Origin: Platanthera guangdongensis
Lineage: Eukaryota; Streptophyta; Magnoliopsida; Asparagales; Orchidaceae
Assembly (NCBI GenBank): GCA_039583875.1
Contig: CM077161.1
Location: forward strand, 66,469,885 to 66,533,884
Direction of reading: 5' to 3'
Length of the DNA stretch: 64,000 nucleotides
Every line of letters begins with the position of its first letter. Position 1 is the stretch's first letter. Shown piece by piece: positions 1 to 10,801 of this stretch. Made by a program: the position numbers and the translations under genes. The notes beneath the pieces are model-generated. The model saw only the letters and a list, made by a program, of their open reading frames with translations, was not told where the DNA came from and did no database searches.

Positions 1-1643
1 ACTTGTCACCTACAGCTCAGTGACTCTCCAGTCACCTACCTCAGGCACAAGGCCCTACACTCAGGCTGGGAGGACAGCCATACCTCAGATCCACACCTGG
101 ATCCTACCTCAGAGAACAACACTCTCTTACCTCACGCAATAAAGCTCTACAGCTCAGATCCACACTTGGATCCTACCTCAGTACCCCAACAAGCACCTAC
201 CTTAGTGACTAATTAGTCACCTACCTCAGGCACAAAGTGCCCTACACTCAGATTTAGATAAACTGAATCCTACAGGAAGTAAATTAGAATGTTTAAGAAA
301 AATAAAACAACTGACTCAGAGATAAATCTCTGAGTCTACCTTGCTGGACTGACCAGATATTAGTACAACACACTTGTTGTAGAAAAAATTAGTCCTCTTC
401 TACAGCTAACTCTTTTCTGCTGCATAGATGAGCAGCTACCAGCTTGCTGAATGGATGAATCAGCTTCTCTGTTCTAGAGAGAACTATTTTGCTGAGCTTG
501 AAGATCTCCAACTAACTTCCTTTGCTTTTTAGGATATCTCTGCTGCACTAGAGCTTTTAAGCTTGATGGAGAAGAAGATGTCCAGCCGCCGCTAATTTTC
601 TTTCTGTATTTTCTTCGTTTGTTCTCCGTTTTTTCATTGCCCTAATCCTTTTTCTTTTTCCTTTTTATATGCGATGATTTTAATTAACGACACAAATGTA
701 TGTGGGCCTAGCCAAGGATTGGGGAGCGCCATCTCCATCAGAAAAGGACAAATAAGCTTTCGACGCTACTGCAGCTTTATCGTAACGACTACATGTAAGT
801 TTACTTTGATGACGTCAACAATGGTCATCACCATCTGGACTTGGAAAATATTCCAGAAATCCATAAAGCGTTGAGTGATGTTAAGTCACTCAACGTCATC
901 TGTCTTGGCTCTCAGCGCTTCTGGACTTGTGAATTTTCTCTGGATTTGTCTCAGCAGTTCTATCTCAGCGGCCTCAGCGGTTTCTTCTTAACAACTGTGA
1001 CAGGCCTTTGTCTCAACGCTTTCTTCTTATCAGTTGAGACAAGTTTTTGTCTCAGCAGTATCTTCACAGCGGTCTCAACGGTTTTTTGCTTCACAGCTGA
1101 GACTATCTTCTATCTCACCAGTTTTCCTCCTAACTGTCTCAGCGCTTCCTTCTTCATTATAAGCATTGAGTGAACCTGCTTCACTCAACACTTCTGGACT
1201 TAGAGAAATCTAGCTAGTTTTGTCTCAGCGGTTAAGTTGACACATTCTTCTCAGTTACCTTAACTGTCTTCGCGGTCTCAACACCTTCTTCTCAGCTATG
1301 TCAGCTGTCTTAACGCTTTTTGCCTTAGTTAGTTTTTCTGGCTTTAGCTGCTTTCGACGATCTGTGGGCTGAGCTCGACGAACTCTGATCTTCTCAGCGA
1401 TATCAGCTCTTTTTGCCTTAGTTAATTTTTCTGGCTTTAGATTGACAAGTGTTGAGCTGAGCTCGATAATCTGTAAGCGGAGCTCGACGAATTTCAAATT
1501 GAGCTCGACGAACTTCAAGCTGAGCTCGACGAACTTTGAATCCTGAGCTCTTGAGCTTATCCCAAGGAATGTTGAGCTGAGCTCGACGACCAGCGAGCTG
1601 AGCTCGATAAACTGGGAGCTAAGCTCGACGAATTTTGAGTTTA
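1..1643 (-). repeat. LTR-like sequence G, partial
   Basis: No convincing coding region is present. The first 250 bases repeat the phrase CCTACCTCAG and CCTACACTCAG several times, comparable in layout to the short direct repeats in the R/U5 part of the Sirevirus LTRs further right. A minus-strand TATA-like box lies at 661-669. Upstream of it on the minus strand (840-1640) are two motif clusters: TCTCAGCGG/TCTCAACG units (about 900-1250) and GAGCTCGACGA units (about 1365-1640). Repeats, then TATA box, then CpG motif cluster is the order seen in the other LTRs read on the minus strand, so I infer the inner part of a minus-oriented copia LTR whose left end is outside the window. No clean TG..CA ends were found. 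Confidence 0.35.
661..669 (-). promoter_or_regulatory. TATA-like box of LTR G
   Basis: The minus strand reads TATAAAAAG. It lies between direct repeats on one side and the GAGCTCGACGA cluster on the other, the same arrangement as in the better defined LTRs of this window. Confidence 0.3.
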
Positions 1644-2434
1644 CTACAAAACTAATTTTTCTTCACCTATCAAATCATGTACTACCTGCATGCAAGAACT
1701 AAAGCACAAATCAAATACAATATGTGTGTATGTCATTGACCTGTTTGACTTCTTACAAATCTGGGAAATTGGGATCAATAGACCCAACACTTTATGCACC
1801 ATCAATATGGGGCTAGCAGGCTTGGCCTTCTTCATGTTTATCTCGGCAGTTCCCAACATGCCTAGGAGCTCGGGCAGTGTCATGTCTATTTCATTCATGT
1901 TATAGTTTTAGACAAACTGCTCATAACTATCCGTAATGCTTGCAGGATCAGGTCTGTAGCCAACTCTTGACCCAGAGCGAAACATAGTCTTTTAAGGTTC
2001 TTGATATACCGACTCATCTTGAGTACATGAGTCCCCATTAGGTTCCAAGCTCCCATCTTACACTGGAACAATGCCTTAGTGACGTCGAATCTCTCTTGGC
2101 GAGCTTGCCCTTGAAATATTTTCTTGATATGCTCGTCAATGTCCCTGCAACCCATGTTCTCATGTTGCTTCTGAAGCTCAGAGTTCATGGTCACTAACAT
2201 GATACATTCGACGTCTAAGGAGTCATCGAGATACTTCTTTTAAGCATCTTTATCAGCACGAGGTGCATTCCAGGCATGCTCATCAGGGGATACCTCTTCC
2301 AAAACATAGAGCTTGCTCTCTTTCCGGAGAGCAATTCTCAGGTTCCTGTACCAGTCCAAATAATTAGTCCCGCTTAGATTTTCCTTCTCAAAGATCGCTC
2401 GTAAGGATAGGGTGGAGTGTGAACCACTTGCCAT
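1644..2434 (-). pseudogene. gag: copia Gag fragment (element F)
   Basis: The minus-strand frame opens at ATG 2434 with MASGSHS followed by an FEKENLSGTNYLDWYRNLRI segment, the typical start of plant copia Gag proteins, in which it forms the capsid-like domain. A second block (2200-1895) contains ELQKQHENM, ARQERFDVTKAL and HVLKMSRYIKNLKRL, all hallmarks of the family. An in-frame TAA lies at 2240-2242, and a frameshift near 1895-1900 separates the last block (DMTLPELLGMLGTAEINMKKA). No zinc knuckle, protease or polymerase follows. It is a dead 5' fragment. Confidence 0.72.
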
Positions 2435-3397
2435 GGAAATTCTACAAGAATACAATCAAAGCAAATTTGTACCACATTTCAAAATACAATTTATCTTTCA
2501 ATTAGGACTTTAATCAAAAGTTCCCACTATTTTTATAAAACTGATAACCCTCGATATCAATTCGAAGAGTTTGGCGAGTAACCCTCTTAGTGGACAAGAT
2601 CCATATTTCACTAACACTATGAGTCAGCTTTGGATTTTCTCTCGTAATATAACTATTTAGGTAGGCAACGCTTGCCAATTGCATCACTATGCAATTCTTG
2701 TATGGCTGGTGAATAACTCTTTATTCGCATCCATCATATGGTGCATGCCAACCCCATGCCTCTGGGTACTCAACCTTTGAGGTCACCCAGTTAAGCTAGA
2801 CCCGATGTCGATAGTGGGATATCGCAATTATCCACTCGCATCCTCACCAAGATAGATTAATGCACCTTGCTTTGGCAAGCCCACACTTCATCGATCGAGA
2901 CAGGAAGAATGTCACCAAGATCGGAAGGCATCCAAATACTTAATATTACTTAAGGGATTTTAGATAGCCGATTAACTCTTTAATCATGGTTAACACTTAA
3001 CCAATGTGCACATCAAGCAAAATAAAATTTTACAAGCATAATCCAAATGCATCATAGATGTGCACAAGAATCATCAACACTTGATGAACTGGCTAAGTCT
3101 GAACATTTAAAATATGTCTAAATCTTCAGACCTACATGCACTGGACATGAACAACACCAACTCCACTTACACAGTAGACAAGCTCGTCACTTCATGTGAG
3201 ATTCAAAATCTAACCCATGCTTACTTTCACAAACCAACAAAGAGACAGTTACAATTAAGGAGTAAACTTCAAAGAAATCACATGCATTCTTGGAAAAATT
3301 CAAGACTAGATTTTGGTATTTAGAACACTTCTAAATCTCCAAATCTACATGCCATGGATTTAGCAACTTCTGAAACAATGAATATTGTCGACAACCT
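2435..3397 (-). other. untranslated leader of element F
   Basis: About 960 bases between the primer binding site and the gag start, with no coding signal. It is compositionally ordinary and I recognise no structured RNA. A long leader is common in copia elements. Confidence 0.4.
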
Positions 3398-3410
3398 GGA
3401 TCTGATACCA
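3398..3410 (-). other. primer binding site (initiator Met tRNA), element F
   Basis: The minus strand reads TGGTATCAGATCC directly inside the LTR edge. TGGTATCAGAGC is the usual complement of the 3' end of plant initiator tRNA-Met, so this copy has one mismatch. Confidence 0.75.
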
Positions 3411-3938
3411 CAGTTGGGTTTTTGGGGATGCCACAACACATGTGCACGCAGCGGAAATAAGAATAAGTAAAACTCAAACGAGTTTGTATCTGACAATATT
3501 CATGAATCTAGAAGTAAAGCATACTATAATAAAATTTCCTTTGATGGATTGAGTCTTGAACTCAACCTAGATGCTACAGAAGAATCGGGCTGGCCACTGA
3601 GCGGCTAGAGTATTGAGCGCAGAAAATGTATCCACGCACATTAATCCATACGATCAGGAGAACCCGCAGCAACTTATCGCATAAGTTCTAGGTCAGGAGA
3701 GGACACTCAGCGTCTCCACAGATTACTAGATCTGTTAAAGGAGAGGCGGCAACAACACTCGCCGGAATCTGGATCGGGATCGGCGAAGACAAAGACAGAA
3801 CTATTTCCATCGGGCTTTTAGGATTTTTGCCTTTCGCACAGTGATGGTTCGTGTTCATAGACAGACAAAATAAAATCACTTCAGAAAACCCTAAGCTATC
3901 CTATTTATGCCCAAGGAATGAATAGAATAGGTACCGCC
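3411..3938 (-). repeat. LTR of element F, inner part
   Basis: It ends on the minus strand in ..CCCAACTG next to the primer binding site and contains the phrase ACACATGTGCACGCAGCGGAA. A TATA-like CATAAATAG lies on the minus strand at 3901-3910. The sequence is broken by the gypsy LTR starting at 3939 and resumes at 12795. Confidence 0.62.
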
Positions 3939-5918
3939 TGTAACACCCCCATCCATCACATGGCATATAGCAGAAGGTCCAACTGGAACCCGATGCCATA
4001 TACCACAAACAGTCAGAAGGGTTACATAAGAATATTCAAACTATCCAATTAAGACTACTCGTACTACCCAGAGCATTCTAGCGGAAGTTTATAAAGTTGA
4101 AAGAACCCAAAACTTAAATCCAATAAACATGAATGTCCACAACCACACTACTGGAAAGAAACCCAAAATACACTGAAAGGGTACATGGACTTATGGCGTT
4201 ACAATAGTTCACTTAATAAATAGTGTTTTCCATACATCGGCTCGCAGGCCGGTCACACATGACAAAAGTAAAGTACAACTATTCTTTACGGCCTTCTAGG
4301 GCCAGCACAACAACATGGGCTCCAGCCCGCTATTTGGTACTCAACTCCGCAGCACCCGCAAGCACATTCCACCGCACGGTGGCAAACAAAGCAACGGTCA
4401 GCCAAAAGCCGACCAAATTATAACGACCCCGCCCCTAGGTCGGGACGGTGGTGCTCCTTCCCTGCAATTCATTAGCCCAGCTAAACAATAAAGTAAAACT
4501 ATATATATCGCCATAGGTGTAGGATGGCAAGTCCAAACACCCCGTGCACTCAGGGCACATTAACGGTGAATCCTGACACTTCAGCGTCTTCACCACCACC
4601 CCCAGGATGGCAACAACATGAGCATTTTAACCTTTCTGACCCTGACTAGTCTAAGGCTCCCGACTATGCCAACGGCCAGGCCCCTTTTCAGGTCTCTCGC
4701 ACCAAACCACATAGCCCAGGTCCAATTCCACTTGCCCGTTGCTCAACCGCGTCGATCATATTAAGAAGTACGCACGAGCCAAACTTCTCTCGGATCCCAA
4801 CATTTTCCAAACAATCACATAACCCAGTTATGTTCAAGGCCGGTTCCCAGACCGCCAAGTTAGCAAAACAACGATTCCGCTCAGTTTTCCGGGTGCACCT
4901 TGGAGCTAACCTCCAAGGATCCCTGCTGCAATCTACCGCATAGAAACACGAAAACCCAAATCACGGAGTCTTCTCCGGCAAAACATATCAAATGCAACAT
5001 CACCGATCCAGACAATACACGTCCAGGTAGGCTTCACACATAATGCCTATGCCCGTACTCCGATTCCAGACTCTATATGCAACACAAGGGGGACTATTCA
5101 CATCAACCCTAAGGAACACCACGCACTCACCGCACACTCATGGGAGCGGGATTCCCTATGCAGAAAGGAAGAGCTTCACATGCTCAAGTAGAGAATCGTT
5201 ACCCTTGTAATCCACTTTGGCGCCATGGAAAAACTACACGGATGGAAGTCTTCGCAACGACCTTTCCTCCACGGATCCGCTCTCAGATCTCAAAACGGTG
5301 CTCCGATGCTCCGCCGGCTGCTGGAATCCCTTCCTTCTTCCTCCTCTTTCCAACTCCTTGAGAGAGAGAATGGTTGGAGAGAAATGAAGGATTAAATCCC
5401 CTATTCCCGGCCTTAACAGAGCAGGAAACCATCTGGGCCGTTGGATCTTATTTAAAGAAAACGAACGGCTCAGATCTGCACAAAATTCCCCAGACCTGGG
5501 CCGATTACGGCTTGGTACACGGCCGTGTCCCCGGCCGTGTGCCTCGATCCAGGCACGATCGTCAAACTACGAAAAGACACACGGGCAAAGATACGCCCGT
5601 GTCTCACCTGACACGCCCGTGTCGGGTTCCTCGACATGCCCGTGTCCGGGGGCATGTTACCCATAACCGCCACGCCAACAGACACGACCCAACTGAACAC
5701 GGGTACTGACATGGTAGGCACACGCCCGTGTCAAATGACACGCCCGTGTCATTTAGCCATGTTCCTGGCCGTGTCCTTCTCGGGATGAAAACGACCACAA
5801 AAATCACCAGCCAAACACGGCCTTGGACATGCCCGTGTCCTAGGCCGTGTACCCCTATACAGGCACCAAAAATCCCTTTTTACGCGACCGACTCAAATAC
5901 AATTTTCGGGGCGTTACA
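3939..5918 (-). repeat. Gy1 3' LTR
   Basis: It starts TGTAACACCC and ends GGGGCGTTACA on the plus strand. It matches 10802-12794 along its length with scattered substitutions and small indels. The minus-strand order is U3 with the CACGCCCGTG cluster (5515-5860), a weak TATA-like TTTAAATAAG (5448-5457), then R/U5. Short open frames inside it are not conserved genes. Confidence 0.93.
5515..5860. repeat. CACGCCCGTG palindrome cluster, 3' LTR of Gy1
   Basis: More than a dozen copies of ACACGCCCGTGT or close variants (GGCCGTGT, CACGGCCGTG) are spread irregularly, separated by 5-30 bases of unrelated sequence. Because the unit is nearly its own reverse complement it reads alike on both strands. 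It is not a tandem array. Confidence 0.9.
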
Positions 5919-5932
5919 AATCTCTCCCACTT
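5919..5932 (-). other. polypurine tract of Gy1
   Basis: The minus strand reads AAGTGGGAGAGATT directly before the TGTAACGCC start of the 3' LTR, the expected place for the plus-strand DNA primer. Confidence 0.85.
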
Positions 5933-5971
5933 AAGGAATTTCATCCCGAAATTAAGTAAAGGTACACAAAT

Positions 5972-8900
5972 CTAAAGGTTACCTGAGCGGAATAACTCGG
6001 GATATTCTTCCAACATAGCTTGCTCTCTCTCCCAAGAAAGATCCTCCCGTCCTCAGTTATCCCAACAGACTTTAACCATCCGAACCTCCTTGTTGCGGAG
6101 TCATTTGACTGCATCTTCAATACGTACCGGCTTGACCCTTATTGTCAACTCATAATCAACCGGTACTTGATTGTACGCAATGATCTGCGAAGGCTCTTGC
6201 ACTGCCTTACGTAACACCGACACGTGGAACACATCATGTAGCCCACTCAACTCCACCGACAGCTTCAATCTATACGCCGCCTCGCCAACACGCTCCAGGA
6301 TTTCAAATGGTCCAAGGTATCTCGGACTCAGCTTCTTCAAGCATCGAACCCGCGATACACCCTTGAATGACTTGATTTTTAGATACACCATGTTGCCAAC
6401 ACTGAACTCCACGTTCCTATGCTTGGCGTTATAGTACTTTGACTGTCTATCCTGAGCGATCTTCAACCTTTCCTGAATTGTACGCACCATTGAAGTGGCG
6501 TCTTCCACTGCTTGACATTTATACAACTTCGATTCGCCTGCCTCCAACCAAGACAATGGCGTACGACACTTCCTCCCGTACAAGGCTTCAAAAGGCTCCA
6601 TACCAATGCTCACCTGAAAGCTGTTGTTATACGAAAACTCCACAATATACAAGTGATCCTCCCAATGCTTTCCGAAATCTAGGACGCACATACGAAGCAT
6701 GTCCTCCATAGTCCTATTGACCCTCTCGGTCTGACCATCCGTCTGTGGGTGAAAGGTTGTGCTGAAACTCAGCTTAGTTCCCAACATACTATGAACCAAC
6801 CTCCAATCCTTCGACATAAAGCGTCCATCTCGGTCACTAACAATACTGCGGGGCACACCATGCAACCGTACAATATTATCCACGTAGAGTTTGGCTAACT
6901 TTTCTACCAGATCTTCCTTCCTGACTGGAATAAAGTGCGACACCTTTGTCAACCTATCTACGACCACCCAAATGGCATCGTTTTCCTTCTGTGACTTCGA
7001 CAAACCATGCACAAAATCCATAGATATGTCATCGAATTTCCATTCTGGGATAGGTAGGGACTTCAAGAAACCTCCGGGTTTCTGGCATTCTGCCTTCACC
7101 AATGCACATGTACGGCACTTGGCCACATAAAGTGCTACATCCTTCTTCAACCCTGGCCACAAGAACAATTTCTTCAAGTATCTGTACATCTTCATGCTTC
7201 CCGGGTGGATTGAGTACTTGGTATGATGAGCCTCATACATCAACTCCTCCCGAAGATTATCCGCACTAGGAACGCATAGGCGACCGTCCTTCCTTAGCAA
7301 CCCATCCTCAACAGCAAACTGGGAATTTGACCCATCCAATGATTCATCCAAGATCTGCTTCATGCTGTTTTCCTGAACCAAAGCCCGCCGAACTCTATCA
7401 GCTAGGTCACACTGCACCTCTGTCCAAAATAATTTTGCCTCAGCACTGGACTGCTTGTCGACATAAGATATCTCCTAAGCTTCCAACTCATGGACCAATC
7501 TCTCATCATGTACCGATAACCAGTTGGCCTGCGCCGGAGTCCTGCGACTCAACGCATCCGTCACTGCATTTCCCTTCCCAGGCACATAATGTATCTTGAA
7601 GGTGTAGTCCCCTAAGAACTCCATCCACCTCCGCTGCCTTATGTTCAGATCCTTTTGATCCAACAGGTACTTCAAGCTCTTATGATCGGTGTAAATATCG
7701 ACCTTCACACCATACAAGTAGTGCCTCCAAAGCTTTAGAGCAAATATCACGACTGCTAACTCTAAGTCGTGGACCGGATAATTTCTCTCGTGAGCCTTCA
7801 ATTGTCGTGAACCATAGGCTATCACTCTCCCATGCTGTAGTAGAACACAGCCCAAACCACTGCCCGAAGCATCACTATAGATCTCGAACCCTTCGGTTCC
7901 ACTTGGCGAACATAAAATAGGCACTGTGGTCAACCACCTCTTCAACTCTTCAAAAGCCTGTTCGCACACCAGAGACCACACAAACTTCTGATCCTTCCTT
8001 GTCAACATCGTGAGTGGAAGTGCTATACGCGAAAAGTTCTCTACGAAGCGCCTGAAGTAGCCAGCAAGCCCCAGAAAACTCCGGACCTCTGCCACTGTAG
8101 TCAAAGCAGGCCACTCTCGTATCGCCACTATCTTCGCCGGATCCACTGCTATCCCTTCTCCACTGACAACATGACCAAGGAATGCTATTGAGGATAACCA
8201 GAATTCACACTTGGAGAACTTAACATACAACTGATTCCCTCTCAACGTCTCCAACACCATGTGTAGATGATTGTAGTGATCCTCCTCGCACTGAGAGTAC
8301 ACCAGGATATCATCGATAAACACTATCACAAAATGATCCAGGTACTCTCTGAACGTCCTGTTCATCAGATCCATAAACACGGATGGCGCATTCGTCAACC
8401 CAAACGGCATGACCGTGAACTCGTAATGCCCAAACTACATACTGAATGCTATCTTTGGGATGTCGCTCTCCCTTATCCTCAACCGGTAGTACCCGGACTT
8501 CAGATCTAACTTTGAATACACCGTTGACCCAACCAACTGATCAAATAGATCGTCAATCCTCGGAATCCGATACTTATTCTTTTCCGTAAGCTTGTTCAAT
8601 TCCCGGTAGTCGATACAAAGCCGCAAGCTCTCATCTTTCTTTTTAACAAAGAGAACTGGTGCGCTCCAAGGCGACGAACTTGGACGCACATAACCTTGCT
8701 CTAGCAACTCTTGCAGTTGCACCTTCAACTCTGCCATCTCTCTTGGCGCTATCCAATATGGATAGCGTGACACCGGTTTGGCACCCGGTACCAGATCAAT
8801 GGTAAAATCAATCTCCCGCTGAGGAGGGGCTCCTAGGAGATCATCTGGGAACACATCGGGATACTCAGACACAACTGGCATACTGCCAAGACTTGGCTTA

Positions 8901-9354
8901 GGTATCGAAGTCTGCACTAATGTGACAAATAGCTATGCCCTAGACCGAACTGCCTTAAACACCTGAAGAGCCGACATCAAAATCTTACCCGACCCCTTCA
9001 TGCCCGCAAAAGTAGTTTCCCGATCAGTGTTCAGACCCAACCTAACTTCCTTACGATTGCAATCAATGCATGCACCCTGCTCCGAGAGCCAATCCATACC
9101 GAAGATTACGTCAAACTCTAATAACGGTAGAATCAATGATCGCAAATCAAACTCCTGATCTCCAATCCGAATCTTCACCACGCAGATCTTATCCGCGCGC
9201 ATTGAGCACCCATTGGGCAACAACACATCCAACTTGTCCTTTGCCATCGAGGATGGAACTCCGATGCGCGATATGAATGTTTCGGACAATAAGGAATGCG
9301 ATGCTCCCGTATCAAACAGGGCTCTCACCGGAAATTCAAAGATCAACACAAATC
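5972..9354 (-). pseudogene. pol: Gy1 Pol: protease-RT-RNaseH-integrase-chromodomain
   Basis: A single minus-strand frame runs from the 3' edge of the intron-like segment (9354) to a TAG at 5972. Protease: ALFDTGASHSLL, the DTG active site. Reverse transcriptase: [13 protein letters not shown] and the catalytic FIDDILVYS (F instead of the usual Y before DD neighbours is normal in this group). RNase [11 protein letters not shown] and TDHKSLKYL. Integrase: the H-H then CRTC zinc site, [17 protein letters not shown] and the [14 protein letters not shown] region that carries the catalytic Glu, followed by SPRYLGPFEIL and a type-II chromodomain-like tail. Stops interrupt it at 8933-8935, 8435-8437, 7475-7477, 6101-6103 and 6053-6055; I find no frameshift. 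It would make enzymes for cDNA synthesis and integration but is not translatable as it stands. Confidence 0.93.
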
Positions 9355-9433
9355 CTAGCATCAACATTAGAAAGATAACAAACAAAAGTGGTAACAACTA
9401 CATAAAGTTAATCTGCTATAAATTAACTCATAC
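9355..9433 (-). other. intron-like GT-AG segment between gag and pol of Gy1 (79 nt)
   Basis: On the minus strand the Gag frame reads ..ATGACAG and then GTATGAG, a strong donor. The segment contains TTCTAAT, a branch-point-like stretch, and ends TTGATGCTAG. Joining 9434 to 9354 splits a Gly codon (phase 1) and continues straight into the protease frame (GFVLIFEFPVRALFDTG). If retained, translation stops at TAA four codons after the ACA codon. The Gag-side frame and the protease frame differ, so without removal no simple readthrough connects them. The equivalent site in Gy2 has the same property. Confidence 0.7.
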
Positions 9434-10577
9434 CTGTCATCACGTCAGTTTGTTTTATGGCCTCTTGCAGACCAAGGTTGTAGACTCTAGGCTGGGCTGG
9501 AGCATGATGGGACGCGGTTGACTCCACCGCCTTCCCTTTCTCCTCATAAGTCGCTCCAGACTTCGTCTCGGACTTTGAACGTCCGCTCCAACACTCATAA
9601 GCAAAATGCCCCGTCTTCCCACAGTTGTAGCAAGCTCCTGGGACTCGACTTGTAGTTGCCCCCGATGCATCAGCCGAAGGGGCTGATTTCGAAGTCCTCT
9701 GCTTCTTGTTCCATCTGCGGAATCCTGAATTTGAACTAGGCACTTTGAACTCTACCTTCTTTTATCCTGAGTCCTTCTTCTCTTGCACCCTCTTAGCATC
9801 CTTTTCCAAGGATCGGGCCGAGTTGACCAAGGCTAGGAAGCCCTGCGCCTTAGGCCCAGCAAGGAGTAACTGTAGGTCACCACAAAGACCCTCATAAAAT
9901 CGGTTGGTCTTCCTCTCCTCTTCCGTAAACATAGCTCCAGCATACCGACCCAACCGTGTAAACTCGTGGAGGTACTTGTCCACACTTCTGGATCCTTGAG
10001 TCAACCCAAGATACTGATTCTCCATCTCCAACTTCTGAGCAGAGGGTAGGTATCTGGCCAAGAATAGTCTAGAGAATTCCTTCATCGGCACATCAACAAG
10101 TTGGCTTCCCACTAGAAGATGAAACTCCAACTCATCCCACCACAGCCTCGCTTCCCCTGCCAAAAGAAAGGTCGCTATGGTGGTCTTCTGCCACTCCTCA
10201 ATTAATGTGGCTATCAAGACCCTCTTTATCAAAGAGATCCAGTCCTCAGCTTGAGCTGGCATTCCAGTCCTGTCAAACCTTGGAGGATTAAAGCCCATTA
10301 CATGCTTGAGCTGCTTCTCCGTAGCTCTCCTCGGCTCTACCAGATCAACTGCTACGCGCTCCACCACTCTCAGCTCTGCCGCCCTAACCGGTTCTTGCTC
10401 ATTCGCAGGAGGTGCGTGATGCATTTGCCCTGCAGGTTGGGCATTTATCATTGCAAATACGGCTTCAGCCACCATCCTGATGGTTTTCACTGAAGGAGGT
10501 GTTGTAGGCACGTCCCTTGGTGCACTACTTTCTGCTGATTGCGGACGCTCTGACTGACAAGCACCGCTCTTAGCTGC
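9434..10577 (-). pseudogene. gag: Gy1 Gag with zinc knuckle
   Basis: The minus frame is open from just after a TAG at 10578-10580. It contains the retrotransposon gag domain (EEWQKTTIATFLLAGEARLW, RYLPSAQKLEMENQYLGLTQ, VDKYLHEFTRLGRYA) and a CCHC zinc knuckle CYNCGKTGHFAYEC near 9615. No ATG lies at the start of the conserved region; the first in-frame Met is in IRMVAEAV about 35 codons in, where Gy2 has Leu. One in-frame TAA breaks it at 9762-9764. It would be the structural shell protein of the virus-like particle. Confidence 0.9.
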
Positions 10578-10784
10578 CTAAAGTAGAAAAGACACACGAT
10601 TAGATGACAAACAAATTGCTAAAAGCAATCATTGCAACACTCAGATTCCACAAAACAAGTGTATTTTTCATTCCTAAGTGGACATTCATGGGTTCTTTTT
10701 GATGTTATAACGATGACGCACACATGTGCTCACCACCCCTTAAAAGAATTCGCCCATGAATTCATTTAAGCCTGACCGTAACGA
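10578..10784 (-). other. Gy1 leader between primer site and gag
   Basis: About 200 bases that share clear blocks with the Gy2 leader (AGGCTTAAATGAATT, GAATTCTTTTAAGGGGTGG, GAACCCATGAATGTCCACTT). It ends in a pyrimidine-rich stretch TTTTCTACTTTAG immediately before the conserved Gag frame, which looks like a splice acceptor. Confidence 0.55.
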
Positions 10785-10798
10785 GAAGTCTGATACCA
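10785..10798 (-). other. primer binding site of Gy1
   Basis: The minus strand reads TGGTATCAGACTTC, matching the initiator-Met tRNA complement over its first ten bases. It sits three bases inside the LTR edge. Confidence 0.85.
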
Positions 10799-10801
10799 AA
10801 T

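Noticed and set aside
5515..5860. Regularly recurring CACGCCCGTG units considered as a CRISPR array or satellite
   Set aside because: Spacing is irregular (5-30 bases), unit sequence varies, both LTRs contain it, and the context is a plant retrotransposon.
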